Virus record (IMG/VR): IMGVR_UViG_3300048587_000158
Location: 1 to 38,677 of that record
Reading direction: 5' to 3' (one strand)
DNA length: 38,677 bases
From: a virus
The position numbers and the translations under genes are program-made. The notes under the pieces were generated by a model. It was not told the DNA's origin. It searched no databases and saw only the letters and a program-made list of their open reading frames with translations. How positions within the stretch are numbered: the stretch's first letter is position 1; each line of letters begins with the position of its first letter. Of this stretch, positions 8,889 to 16,261 are shown one piece after another.

Positions 8889-9308
8889 TTAGCTACTCGA
8901 TGACGAGCTGCTCGCCTGGTCCTGCCGGTGCACGAACATCCGCACATCCAGATCGACCCGATAACTCCCGGTCTCCGGATCGCTGCCCATGTCTCGCGCC
9001 GCCTCGATGTCGTGCTCTTCTTCCAGGCATCCGCGCACGGCGCGATAGACAGCCTCGGCGTTCTGCGCGCCGTTGCCGGCATTGCTCGACCAGATCGAGA
9101 CCTGCACCAGCGTCGTGTCAGCCCGTGCACCGCCCGAGTCGAGCGAGTTGATCGGCAGTATGCTGGCCGCGATGTAGGTCACGTATGGATACGCCACGCC
9201 CTGCGGCGCCTTGCCGTGCGGGAAGCAGCGCACCGGGCTGTCGCCGATCAGGTCGGTGACGGCAGGATCGGCGGCGAGGATCGCGAACGGGTTCGGCAGG
9301 TCGATCAT
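8889..9308 (-). CDS. Tail terminator / head-tail completion protein (DUF3168-like), 139 aa
   Basis: Begins MIDLPNPFAILAADPAVTDL and has the central YPYVTYIAASILPIN, typical of the DUF3168 family that caps the tail tube. It follows the gp10-like gene with a 4-nt overlap and precedes the tail tube, the canonical order. The C-terminus is a run of seven serines (9 of the last 10 residues Ser/Ala), an odd low-complexity end. Confidence 0.8.
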   Translation of the reverse strand: MIDLPNPFAILAADPAVTDLIGDSPVRCFPHGKAPQGVAYPYVTYIAASILPINSLDSGGARADTTLVQVSIWSSNAGNGAQNAEAVYRAVRGCLEEEHDIEAARDMGSDPETGSYRVDLDVRMFVHRQDQASSSSSSS

Positions 9309-9859
9309 CGCTGCTTCGCCTTCGCCGCCGCGATCTTGTCCAGCTTCTTCTGCACGCGCTCAAGTCCCTTGGCGGCCTCAGCGACGAACGTCGCAAGCGC
9401 CTGGTCCTTTTTTGAGTCGAACGCCGGGCGCATCCACGGCATCGGCCGGCGCGTCTCGGTGCCTGCCTCCAGCATGAACAGCACGTCGTTGGTGCGCAGC
9501 GCTACCGACTTGCCAGACTTCTTGCCGCTCTTGTTCTTGCGGTTGAACTGGCGGCCGTCATAGGTCGCGGTCTTCACGGCGACAATGAACGCCTCTCCGT
9601 TCTGCCCGTTCAGCGGCTTGACGCGCTTCACGCGCAGCGACTTCTTGGCGAGCCCGGTCGACACCATGCGGCCGTCCTTGTTCACTTCGTCGACGATGCG
9701 CTGCACGTTCTCCTGCGCCTGCTTCAGCAGCACCAGCCCGCCTTTGCGCAACGCCGGGCGGATGATTCCGCCGCCCTTGCTCACGACTTCCTGCGGCAGC
9801 TGGCGCAGCGCGTCAAGCACGCCAGTCAGCCCGAGCACCCTGACACCATCAGTCGCCAT
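9305..9859 (-). CDS. HK97 gp10-like head-tail joining/tail completion protein, 184 aa
   Basis: Sequence features of the HK97-gp10 family: LRQLPQEVVSKGGGIIRPALRKGG at the N-terminus (a helix that contacts the neck), Lys/Arg-rich basic core, and MLEAGTETRRPMPWMRPAFD, the family's conserved PxxxMRPA segment. ATG 9859 is chosen over the longer start at 9874; it lies inside the end of the preceding adaptor gene. Sits between the head-tail adaptor and tail terminator as expected. Confidence 0.85.
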   Translation of the reverse strand: MATDGVRVLGLTGVLDALRQLPQEVVSKGGGIIRPALRKGGLVLLKQAQENVQRIVDEVNKDGRMVSTGLAKKSLRVKRVKPLNGQNGEAFIVAVKTATYDGRQFNRKNKSGKKSGKSVALRTNDVLFMLEAGTETRRPMPWMRPAFDSKKDQALATFVAEAAKGLERVQKKLDKIAAAKAKQR

Positions 9860-10205
9860 CGCTGACCCCTTCACGGCAGCGCATGCGGTACTCCCTGCGC
9901 GCGGTGGCGTCGGTCTCGATCGACAGGATGTCGTAGGTCTTGCTGTCCCAGATCAGTCGCCACGTCGGCAGCAGGCCGGGGAACCATCGGCACTGAATGC
10001 GCGCGGTGGTCTCGGCCTGCTTGGCGTCGGCAGCGTTGAACTCGCGCCCTGGGCCGGTCAGCACTTCGGCCGGCACGGAGTCCAGCGGCGTGTCGCTGTC
10101 GAGGTACACCGTAGCCCACTCGTGCGAGATCGCGCCCGTGTCCATGTCCTGCGTCTCGGTCTTGCGCTGGAACTCGACGCGGTGACGGTAGCGCTGGGCT
10201 TGCAT
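9849..10205 (-). CDS. Head-tail adaptor / head closure protein (SPP1 gp16-like), 118 aa
   Basis: Starts MQAQRYRHRVEFQRKTETQD and contains TGPGREFNAADAKQAETTARI and WRLIWDSKTYDILSIE, the pattern of phage head-tail joining proteins (RHRVxxQ at the N-terminus, a central loop, and a C-terminal strand with YDI). ATG 10205 lies 2 nt after the stop of the connector gene; a TTG at 10217 is possible but less likely. Functions in closing the portal channel and joining it to the tail. Confidence 0.85.
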   Translation of the reverse strand: MQAQRYRHRVEFQRKTETQDMDTGAISHEWATVYLDSDTPLDSVPAEVLTGPGREFNAADAKQAETTARIQCRWFPGLLPTWRLIWDSKTYDILSIETDATARREYRMRCREGVSDGD

Positions 10206-10206
10206 G

Positions 10207-10542
10207 TCAGACCCCAAGACCCCGCCTGTACGGCATCAGCACCACTTCTGCGTTCTGCCGCATGCGCGCAGCCTTGTCCGGGTCCGGCTGCTCGTAGGCG
10301 GCCTGCACCAGAATCAGCACGCCCTTGGCGTAGCTGCGCGCCTCCGGGTCTTCGCTGCTCGGCACATCCTCGCTGCTGCTGTCGCTCGGGTAGTCGACTG
10401 GCAGCGTGGGCGCCTGAGTGCGATTGAGGAACCGAAGCGCCTCGTCTTCCGCCCGGTCGATCAGTTCCTGAATCAGTGTGTCATCGCCGGAGTGGATCAC
10501 CCGCAGCCAGCGCTTCGCCTCGGCAACGGTCACGGTGCTCAT
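10207..10542 (-). CDS. Head-tail connector (HK97 gp6-like), 111 aa
   Basis: Starts MSTVTVAEAKRWLRVIHSGDDTLIQ, the classical gp6/gp15-like connector N-terminus (helical, binds beneath the portal), followed by AEDEALRFLNR and a C-terminal AARMRQNAEVVLMPYRRGLGV, the family's R-x(n)-YR end. ATG overlaps the stop of the preceding gene (ATGA). The apparent longer frame to 11088 is antisense/out-of-frame to two other genes and is discarded. Confidence 0.87.
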   Translation of the reverse strand: MSTVTVAEAKRWLRVIHSGDDTLIQELIDRAEDEALRFLNRTQAPTLPVDYPSDSSSEDVPSSEDPEARSYAKGVLILVQAAYEQPDPDKAARMRQNAEVVLMPYRRGLGV

Positions 10543-11030
10543 TCGACGGTTGCTCCCGGAAGGTCCCAATAAATCGCGCTGTCGCGCACCAGCACCAGCG
10601 TCCCGCGCACGTAGTCGCCAACCTGCACGTCGTGTGAGATTTTCAGCACCTTCCCGAGAAACTCGGCACTGGTCGCGCCTGCGCTCACGATGCGCCCGTT
10701 GGTGACCGTGGTCGGCGCCGGCGTATCGCGACCGAATGCGACCAGGAACGAGGCCTGCACGCGCGCATCGCGCATGGCCATCAGTGCCTGGTGCGATGCC
10801 GACCGCGCGTCGAAGTTGTACGGGATGGTGATCTGCGCCGGGATGTGCGGCCCGATCGACCAGCTTGGCACGGCGCCATCTCTCAGGACGGCCTGCGCGT
10901 CGCTGTCGTCCAGTCCGGAGATTCCGGACGGGCACCTGATCTTGATGACCTCGACGCCCTCGGAGCTGCTGTAGAGCGGCGAGAGGTCTGTGGCTACATA
11001 GAGCCTTGTTCCCGCGGTCGCGAGCGTCAC
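10539..11030 (-). CDS. Second tail-tube-like protein, 163 aa
   Basis: GTG at 11030 overlaps the glycosyltransferase stop (GTGA). The protein shares the fold signature of the tail tube gene at 8262-8780: TAGTRLYVA versus TKGTKLYFG; IKIRCPSGISGL versus HKVACPTGVTGL; SASHQALMAMRD versus SEAHQALMAAED; VGDYVRGTLVL versus VGEYVRATVTV. Roughly a third of aligned residues look identical by eye. Its position, upstream of the connectors, is abnormal for a tube protein. It could be a minor tube, a neck ring or a decoration protein. Confidence 0.75.
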   Translation of the reverse strand: MTLATAGTRLYVATDLSPLYSSSEGVEVIKIRCPSGISGLDDSDAQAVLRDGAVPSWSIGPHIPAQITIPYNFDARSASHQALMAMRDARVQASFLVAFGRDTPAPTTVTNGRIVSAGATSAEFLGKVLKISHDVQVGDYVRGTLVLVRDSAIYWDLPGATVE

Positions 11031-11707
11031 AGGTACGCCTCCGCGTCTTCGCCGATCCACTCGCGCAGGATGCGGTGATCTGGGTCATGGGTGCCGCCCA
11101 TCTCGAGACTGTGACCGATGCCGATGCCGCCGCGTCCCGGAAGTCCCTTGATTCCAGTCACCTGCGTTCCGGCGAACAGGTGCCGGCTGTGCGCCTCGCG
11201 CCAGAGCTGCAGGTCGATGAACTTGTCCGCGCGCTTCAGGATGTGGCGCATCTCGTCGATTGCCGGGCCGCTGATCGCGGTCGAGCACAACGACGCGCGC
11301 TGCCCGTTCTCAAGCTGGCGCGCGATGCGGGCCGGCAAGTTGTAGTAGCGAGCCCGCGGCGTTCCGACAACATCGGCGCGCGGCGCATGCTTCGCGACCG
11401 CATCAAGCCACGTCGGCGCGTAGTGATCATCATCCTCGATGAACACTACGACATCCTCGCGCATGCAGGCGTCCAGTCCCTTGCTCAGGTTGCGCGCCTG
11501 AGTGTTCTGCCCATGCTGCCAGAACGGCGCCGGGCGGATCAGAACCAGTTCCCAGCCTGCGCGCCTGAACGTGATCGGCTGCGGCTCCTGGCCGTCGTCG
11601 ACGATCACCCAGCGCACAGGGCCGGCGTAGGTCTGCGCCATCATCCAACGCTCGCACAGCGCCCACGCTTCAGGTCGCGCGCCGGTTGCCGTCAGTAGCG
11701 TCAGCAT
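11027..11707 (-). CDS. Glycosyltransferase family 2-like protein, 226 aa
   Basis: N-terminus MLTLLTATGARPEAWALCERW followed by RWVIVDDGQEP, a GT-A nucleotide-binding start with DDG, and VVVFIEDDDHYAPTWLDAV, the DxD metal/UDP-sugar motif. Then ARYYNLPAR and a W-rich C-terminal half with HDPDH. The family moves a sugar from an NDP-donor to an acceptor. Overlaps the next gene by 4 nt. Placed in the capsid gene cluster, so it may decorate the virion or modify a host glycan (inference). Confidence 0.75.
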   Translation of the reverse strand: MLTLLTATGARPEAWALCERWMMAQTYAGPVRWVIVDDGQEPQPITFRRAGWELVLIRPAPFWQHGQNTQARNLSKGLDACMREDVVVFIEDDDHYAPTWLDAVAKHAPRADVVGTPRARYYNLPARIARQLENGQRASLCSTAISGPAIDEMRHILKRADKFIDLQLWREAHSRHLFAGTQVTGIKGLPGRGGIGIGHSLEMGGTHDPDHRILREWIGEDAEAYL

Positions 11708-12207
11708 GTCGTGCGCCAGTTGTAGTGGGTGAGCGCCCGGCTGTCGTAGCCCATCCGCGCCGTCTTTGCGATGGCAGCTATCAGCAACCCGTCGCCGTTG
11801 TACTTGTTCGGCAGCCGATGCCCGCCGATTGCGGATCTGCGCGCGACGAATTGCGCCGCATCAACGCGATCGACGACAGCGCACGGCGGCGCAACCTTGC
11901 TGCCGCGACGCTGCGCGAAGATCACTACATCAACGGGCCGGGCGTCGTACTCGGCAACCGCCTGCAACATTGCCGGCTCCAGCTTGTTGTCGTCGTCGCC
12001 GATCCACACCCAGCCCGGATCGGACCCCGGGATGCTGTCGAGCATCCGGTTCTTGACCGCCTGCCCGCCGACATACTGGCGCCCGATGTCGAAAGCGACG
12101 TGCCAGCGTAAGTCGATGCCTGCAAGTTGCGATGCGTCGGCCATCTCGGCCGCCCACGCCGGCAGAAACTCAGGCCGCGCGCAGGCTGTCAGGACGTGCA
12201 GGATCAC
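11701..12207 (-). CDS. GT-A fold glycosyltransferase-like protein, 168 aa
   Basis: GTG at 12207 overlaps the methyltransferase stop (GTGA). Reads VILHVLTACARPEFLPAW, then a W-V-W-I-G-DDD-N motif (DxD) and LPNKYNGDGLLIAAIAK. This is a small GT-A-like protein of the type found in phage structural cassettes. It lacks the C-terminal acceptor half of a full GT2, so it may act with its neighbour. Overlaps the following GT2-like gene by 7 nt. Confidence 0.6.
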   Translation of the reverse strand: MILHVLTACARPEFLPAWAAEMADASQLAGIDLRWHVAFDIGRQYVGGQAVKNRMLDSIPGSDPGWVWIGDDDNKLEPAMLQAVAEYDARPVDVVIFAQRRGSKVAPPCAVVDRVDAAQFVARRSAIGGHRLPNKYNGDGLLIAAIAKTARMGYDSRALTHYNWRTTC

Positions 12208-12797
12208 AGGTAGACAACCCCGATGCCGCCCCACTTGCCATTGCCAGCGATGATCTCGTCTGTGCGGTAGGCCGCTTTGATCTCAGCCCACAGCCGCGCG
12301 ACTTCGATCTCTGGGTGCGCAACCGGGTTGTCGACGATGTCGTGAAACGGCACGACTGCGCCTGGTGCGGCCAGTTCGCGATACGCCTCCCAGTCGGCGC
12401 GGGCCGCCTTGTATCGGTGATCGCCGTCAATCATCAACCAGTCGAAAGGCCCGTACTTTGCCGCTCGCGCGACGGTCTCCGCGCCGTGACTGTTGCCAGC
12501 AATAGCGACTACTTGCGCGCCAATTTCTGCCGCCCAGTCGCCGTATCGGTGCCGGTTGTCAGCAAACGGCATGTTGTACAAATCGACGCTGACGACAGTC
12601 GCGCCGGGTTGAGCGCGCCGGATGAACTGCTTCAATGTGCCGCCGAAGTAGCTGCCGACCTCGAGGACGCGCGCCGGCTGCCGATGTTCGTAAAGCGCGA
12701 GCATCCACTCCATCTCGGCAGGATGTTGGAATACCGGAACCTCGGCGTCGCCGTCTGTCCAGTAGACGCACTTCTGGTCCTGCTTCGGGTGATTCAT
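12204..12797 (-). CDS. Class I SAM-dependent methyltransferase-like protein, 197 aa
   Basis: Residues 43-55 RVLEVGSYFGGTL form SAM motif I (E-x-G-x(3)-G); VVSVDLYN gives motif II with the acidic ribose-binding Asp; FDWLMIDGDHRYKAARADW is the typical motif IV/post-IV of the Methyltransf_24 group, with DGDH. Ends in PFHDIVDNP. Acceptor unknown. ATG overlaps the preceding gene (ATGA). The fold is also used for sugar and macrolide O-methylation, which fits the glycosyltransferases alongside. Confidence 0.8.
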   Translation of the reverse strand: MNHPKQDQKCVYWTDGDAEVPVFQHPAEMEWMLALYEHRQPARVLEVGSYFGGTLKQFIRRAQPGATVVSVDLYNMPFADNRHRYGDWAAEIGAQVVAIAGNSHGAETVARAAKYGPFDWLMIDGDHRYKAARADWEAYRELAAPGAVVPFHDIVDNPVAHPEIEVARLWAEIKAAYRTDEIIAGNGKWGGIGVVYL

Positions 12798-13378
12798 GCT
12801 CTCGCCAATTCCTGTTCAAGATCACCGCGCGGGAAGCATTCGAGCCTCGTCGAGCGCGTGCAGTTGATGACTTCAACGCCGAGGCGCGCGAGGTGCGCGG
12901 CGCACTTGGCGAAGCGTTCGGGCCACTCGTTGACGCTCTTGGCGTTGCCCAGCTCCGGCGGGTGATCGCCGTGGCTGTGCGTCTTGCCGCCGGTGTACTG
13001 GCAGTCATAGCCAACCATCAGAATCCGGCGCGCGCCGAAGTGCGCAGCCAGCGCCAGCGCGGCCGTTCCTGAGTTCGAGAAATGCGGCGACGGCGCTTCC
13101 TTCGCGCCGGGCCTGCGCTTGCCGCTAAATGCCTCGCCGGGAAAGCTGGCGATCACGTCGCGTGCGTAGCGCTTCCACCATGGCGCGTCCAGCGCGTAGA
13201 GCGCATCCGCCCACGGCGCCGACTGAAACATGGTGTTGGTGACGACTACTCCGCGGCGGCCCGCTTGCTGCGCTTCTTCTTCGGTTCGCCATCGTCGGAT
13301 GCGGGCGATGTCGTCTGCGGTGCAGCTGGGGCCGCTTGCGATGCAGACGGCGACTCGCCAGCGGTTTGGGCCAAAGGG
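12794..13378 (-). CDS. DUF115-like protein, copy 2, reached by -1 frameshift
   Basis: The conserved segment WRVAVCIASGPSCTADD lies upstream of the only in-frame ATG (13231), yet the open frame (from 13492) has no ATG, GTG, TTG or CTG before it. Joined to the overlapping gene 13246-13515 by a -1 shift at C CCT TTG (13378-13372), it would give a product of about 240 aa. Visible features are the GPS motif, APWADALYALD, WWKRY, FSNSGTAALALA, GARRILMVGYDCQ, GDH and a C-terminal ECFPR. These recall the DUF115/MptE-like family (sugar or pterin transfer), but the assignment is uncertain. A 133-145-aa protein starting at the internal ATG is the alternative. Confidence 0.6.
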   Translation of the reverse strand, partial: PFGPNRWRVAVCIASGPSCTADDIARIRRWRTEEEAQQAGRRGVVVTNTMFQSAPWADALYALDAPWWKRYARDVIASFPGEAFSGKRRPGAKEAPSPHFSNSGTAALALAAHFGARRILMVGYDCQYTGGKTHSHGDHPPELGNAKSVNEWPERFAKCAAHLARLGVEVINCTRSTRLECFPRGDLEQELARA

Positions 13379-13515
13379 GCGGCGGGGTTTCCGCCGAAAG
13401 CGACGAGCCCTTTCTCCCGCAGATCGCGCGCCAAGGTGCTGGTGATGTTGAGCTGCTGGCCGCCGCGTACCTTGCGGCCGTTGTGGGCGAACTCAGCGGT
13501 TACCGTAACGATCAT
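13246..13515 (-). CDS. Small capsid-adjacent protein, copy 2, 89 aa
   Basis: ATG at 13515 overlaps the stop of the preceding gene (ATGA). N-terminal half MIVTVTAEFAHNGRKVRGGQQLNI resembles the small proteins encoded just after phage capsids (FxHNGxxxxxGxxxxI). After residue 45 it becomes Ala/Ser/Pro-rich and ends in a basic tail (KKKRSKRAAAE). Same arrangement as 13961-14266. The C-terminal half overlaps the conserved start of the DUF115-like frame, so one stretch of DNA is read in two frames. Function unknown. Confidence 0.6.
   Translation of the reverse strand: MIVTVTAEFAHNGRKVRGGQQLNITSTLARDLREKGLVAFGGNPAAPLAQTAGESPSASQAAPAAPQTTSPASDDGEPKKKRSKRAAAE
13372..13378 (-). promoter_or_regulatory. 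Candidate -1 ribosomal slippery heptamer
   Basis: On the minus strand the bases read C CCT TTG, with zero-frame codons CCT TTG (residues 47-48 of the small gene) and -1 codons CCC TTT. This matches the X XXY YYZ pattern and lies directly before the start of the conserved DUF115-like frame. In copy 1 the equivalent position is C CCT ACC, which matches only at the first codon. A 3' stem is not obvious. Confidence 0.5.
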
Positions 13516-14099
13516 GAATCCTCCAATGCCTGCTCCAGCGCCATGCGCGGGAAGCAGGTAAGTGCTGTCTGGCGCGATGCGTTGATAACCGACACACCCT
13601 GTCTCCGGATGTCGGCGGCCAGCTTACGGAACTGTTCCGGCCACTTCGGCAGGCTTCCAGCGTTTCCGAGTTGCTTGATGTGGTCGCCGTGCCAGTGCGA
13701 CATGCCGCCCGTGCGCTGGCAGTCAAAGCCGACCATGACGATCCTGCGCGCGCCGCGAGCTGCTGCGAGCGAGATCGCCGCGGCCCCGCTGTTGCTGTAG
13801 TGCCTGACGGCGCCGATGCTGTTGACTGCGCGCACCGGCGCAGCCGAAACGCGCTCCCCACCGAATCCGGCCAGGACGGCGCTTGCGTAGATTGACCACC
13901 ATTTCCCATCCATCGCAAACAGCAGGTCAGCCCATGGGCACAGCTGCCATGTGTTGTTGGTTACGAAGACTCCGCGGCCTTCTTCCGCTTGTCCCGCTTC
14001 GCCTTGCCCACGCCATCGCCTGACGAGATCGCAGTCGTCCGCGGTGAGGCTTGGGCCGCTTGCGATGCAGACGACAGTCCGCCAGCGGCCTCGGTAGGG
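13512..14099 (-). CDS. DUF115-like protein, copy 1, reached by -1 frameshift
   Basis: Paralogue of 12794-13378: WRTVVCIASGPSLTADD, CPWADLLFAMDGKWW, SNSGAAAISLA, GARRIVMVGFDCQ, GDH, LTCFPR. As in the other copy the conserved N-terminal segment precedes the first usable ATG (13913), and between the upstream stop (14126) and it I find no ATG, GTG or TTG. It must be read by -1 frameshift out of the gene 13961-14266, giving about 250 aa, or it is silent apart from the 133-aa product from ATG 13913. Slip site unclear (C CCT ACC at 14099-14093 is only partial). Confidence 0.6.
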   Translation of the reverse strand, partial: PYRGRWRTVVCIASGPSLTADDCDLVRRWRGQGEAGQAEEGRGVFVTNNTWQLCPWADLLFAMDGKWWSIYASAVLAGFGGERVSAAPVRAVNSIGAVRHYSNSGAAAISLAAARGARRIVMVGFDCQRTGGMSHWHGDHIKQLGNAGSLPKWPEQFRKLAADIRRQGVSVINASRQTALTCFPRMALEQALEDS

Positions 14100-14266
14100 G
14101 TCCCTTTGTTTTCCGGAGATCCGCTAATCGCCATGACCTCGCGCACCATGCGGTTACGGCACAGCTCGTCGATGTAGGAGCCCTCGCCCTCGATCCGCTC
14201 GTTCATACGAACAATCTTGCGATTGTCGGATCGCCGGAACGTCCTGAGACAAATTGCTGACTTCAT
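13961..14266 (-). CDS. Small capsid-adjacent protein, copy 1, 101 aa
   Basis: ATG 14266 (MKSAICLRTFRR) follows the terminator at 14284-14303; the apparent longer frame to 14308 only translates the terminator, so it is rejected. Similar organisation to 13246-13515, notably the tail: LSSASQAAQASPRTT versus SPSASQAAPAAPQTT and the basic ends KAKRDKRKKAAES versus KKKRSKRAAAE. The N-terminal 45 residues differ. Function unknown; it lies in the first position after the capsid gene. Confidence 0.55.
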   Translation of the reverse strand: MKSAICLRTFRRSDNRKIVRMNERIEGEGSYIDELCRNRMVREVMAISGSPENKGTPTEAAGGLSSASQAAQASPRTTAISSGDGVGKAKRDKRKKAAESS

Positions 14267-14270
14267 GCCG

Positions 14271-14303
14271 CCCCCAAAAGAGAGGGCGGCCGAAGCCGCC
14301 CCC
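14271..14303 (-). terminator. Rho-independent terminator after major capsid gene
   Basis: On the minus strand the transcript would read GGGCGGC-TTCG-GCCGCCC followed by TCTCTTTT: a 7-bp GC stem (extended by further G-C pairs), an extra-stable UUCG tetraloop and a T-rich tract. It sits 27 bases after the capsid stop, before the modification cassette. Probably partial, keeping capsid mRNA high relative to the genes after it. Confidence 0.75.
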
Positions 14304-14329
14304 TTCATTCACTGCTGATGCTCGGTCGG

Positions 14330-15583
14330 TTAGATCGAGCTGCCGTCCAGGTCGCCATGCACGAAGGCCAGCGGGCGCTTCACCGCGAGCGCCAGGCGCT
14401 CTTCGAACAGGATCGAAACCATGTTCGTGATGAAGTCGTCTTCGTTCTCCGTGGAGATGTAGACCGCCGCGGCCATCCGGTCGTAGATGGTCGCGGCCGT
14501 GCGGAACGCGCCCACCATGAACTCGCCCGCCGGCATCGCGTCGGACTCCGACACCGGCAAGCCCCACAGGCGGGCCGGTGCGCCACTGGTGGCGGTGCTG
14601 AACAGATAGCGGTTGTCGCTGTCCTTCAGCAGCTCGATGGCCGCCCAATCTGCCGGGTTCAGCACGATGCCGGTCGCGCCGTAGAACGACTGGCGAACCT
14701 GCAGGATCGCCCGGCGCAGCACGTCGACATACTGATCGCCGACCTGGACCGCCGAAATGTCGAACGTGGTCGCTTGCGGGATCAGTCCGAGGATGTTGAT
14801 CCCGGTGCCGTCACCGGACATCAGCTGGTCTTCCTCGACCTGCTTCAGCATCTCGAAGCCTTCCACGTTGATCTCGCCGCGCAGGCGGGCAAAGTCCGCC
14901 AGCACTTCAGCCGAGGTCTTGAAGTAGTGCGCGATCTTGCGGACCGGCGTTTCCTTGCGGTCGTAGGTCAGATCGGACTGCGGCTTCGTTCCGGTCTCCG
15001 AAACCATGCTCGCGTTGTTGGTGCGGACGTTGGTCTGCACCCACTCGATCAGGTTCGAATTCACCGGGATGGTCGGGATCAGGTCGCGGATCATGCGCGG
15101 CCGATACGGGTCGGACACGATATCCGGATCACGGAAGGACCAGATGCCATCACCGGCCGATGCCGAGCCCGAGGTGATGTCCTTCAGCTCGATCAGATCC
15201 GACTGCCCTTTGCGGCGCAGCTTCACCGGACCGCTGCCGTCGATGCCCTGGAGCTTCGCGAACTGCTTGACGGCATCGGAGCCGACCACGATATCGCCGA
15301 GCGTGCGACGATCCTTGCTGCCTTTTGCGCCCTTCGCGGCTTCGGTGACCAGCTGCTCGACCTGACCAAGGCGAGCGTCCATCTCCTTCTCGCTCTTTTC
15401 GGCTTTCTTGCCCAGCTCGGCGATCTCGTTTTTCAGGTCTTCGCTGACCTTGCCATGGTCCTTGATCTGCTGGTCGGACTTGGCGATGACGTCGGTTAGT
15501 TCCTTGGACTTCGCGTTGAAGCCCTCGACGATCCGCTTGATTTCGGCGCTGATCTCGTCGATCGGCTTGGTTCCATCTGGCAT
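14330..15583 (-). CDS. Major capsid protein, HK97 fold, 417 aa
   Basis: Acidic/Lys-rich coiled-coil N-terminal 95 residues (IKRIVEGFNAKSKEL onward) act as the internal scaffold (delta domain), removed by the protease; then the HK97 fold with LIPTIPVNSNLIEWVQ, SMVSETGTKPQSDLTYD, LADFARLRGEINVEGFEML, GIVLNPADWAAIELLKDS and RLWGLPVSESDAMPAGEFMVG. ATG preceded by AGGGGA at 6-8 nt spacing. Order protease-capsid as in HK97. The delta-domain cleavage site is not certain, probably around residues 95-100. Confidence 0.95.
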   Translation of the reverse strand: MPDGTKPIDEISAEIKRIVEGFNAKSKELTDVIAKSDQQIKDHGKVSEDLKNEIAELGKKAEKSEKEMDARLGQVEQLVTEAAKGAKGSKDRRTLGDIVVGSDAVKQFAKLQGIDGSGPVKLRRKGQSDLIELKDITSGSASAGDGIWSFRDPDIVSDPYRPRMIRDLIPTIPVNSNLIEWVQTNVRTNNASMVSETGTKPQSDLTYDRKETPVRKIAHYFKTSAEVLADFARLRGEINVEGFEMLKQVEEDQLMSGDGTGINILGLIPQATTFDISAVQVGDQYVDVLRRAILQVRQSFYGATGIVLNPADWAAIELLKDSDNRYLFSTATSGAPARLWGLPVSESDAMPAGEFMVGAFRTAATIYDRMAAAVYISTENEDDFITNMVSILFEERLALAVKRPLAFVHGDLDGSSI

Positions 15584-15593
15584 GGTATTCCCC

Positions 15594-16259
15594 TTACAGA
15601 GTGATGGTTTTCAGCGCGGCAAGTGCTGCCGACACCGTTGCGTCTTCGCCATTGCCCGCAGACTCACTCCGGAGCAGGTACGACAGGCCACGGCCGGCGA
15701 TGGCTGTGGCTTGTGACTTCGTGAACCCTGACTCTCTCAGGAAGTTCTCAAAGGTTTTGAGGTCAGGAAGCTCCCCGCTCTGCAGTGCGGACTTGACCGC
15801 CTGCACCTGGGCTTCCTCGTTTGCCGGGAAGGTGACAATCGAGCCCTCCCACAGCTTGAGTTTCGTCAGCTTGCGGACTCGCTCGTTCTTGTCCCATTCC
15901 TCGCCGATGGTCTCGAACCCAATCGACATACCGCTGACCACCTTGTGAGCCATCAGCGCATGCGCTTCCTTCGCGCGCTGCAGGTCATCGACCAGCAGGC
16001 GACCCTCGACGTAAAGCCCCGTCTGGTCTTCCTGCATCTTGGTGAATGGCCCGATGGGCTCGGCGCCGCGGTGCTGCCACAGGATCGGCGGCAGGCGACC
16101 CTTCGAATTCCACTCGGCGAGGCTCTCGGAAAATGCGCCAGGCATGACGATGTCACGGTAACTGTCCATGTTCCCGAAAACCGACAGGTATCCGGAAAAC
16201 TCCCCGGTCTTCTCGACCGCCTTGAACTGCATTTCGAACGTCTTGTGTTCGATTTTCAT
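15594..16259 (-). CDS. HK97-type prohead protease, 221 aa
   Basis: Reads SGYLSVFGNMDSYRDIVMPGAF, LPPILWQHR (catalytic His) and VVSGMSIGF (catalytic Ser), the signature of peptidase family U35. It matures the capsid by removing the scaffold domain and itself. Placed between portal and capsid genes, 2 nt after the portal stop. Length is normal for the family. Ends in about 40 residues beyond the protease core that resemble a linker tail. Confidence 0.93.
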   Translation of the reverse strand: MKIEHKTFEMQFKAVEKTGEFSGYLSVFGNMDSYRDIVMPGAFSESLAEWNSKGRLPPILWQHRGAEPIGPFTKMQEDQTGLYVEGRLLVDDLQRAKEAHALMAHKVVSGMSIGFETIGEEWDKNERVRKLTKLKLWEGSIVTFPANEEAQVQAVKSALQSGELPDLKTFENFLRESGFTKSQATAIAGRGLSYLLRSESAGNGEDATVSAALAALKTITL

Positions 16260-16261
16260 CG

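Noticed and set aside
10207-11088. Long minus-strand frame of 293 codons
   Set aside because: The 5' part is out-of-frame with the tail-tube-like gene; only the last 111 codons form the real connector gene.
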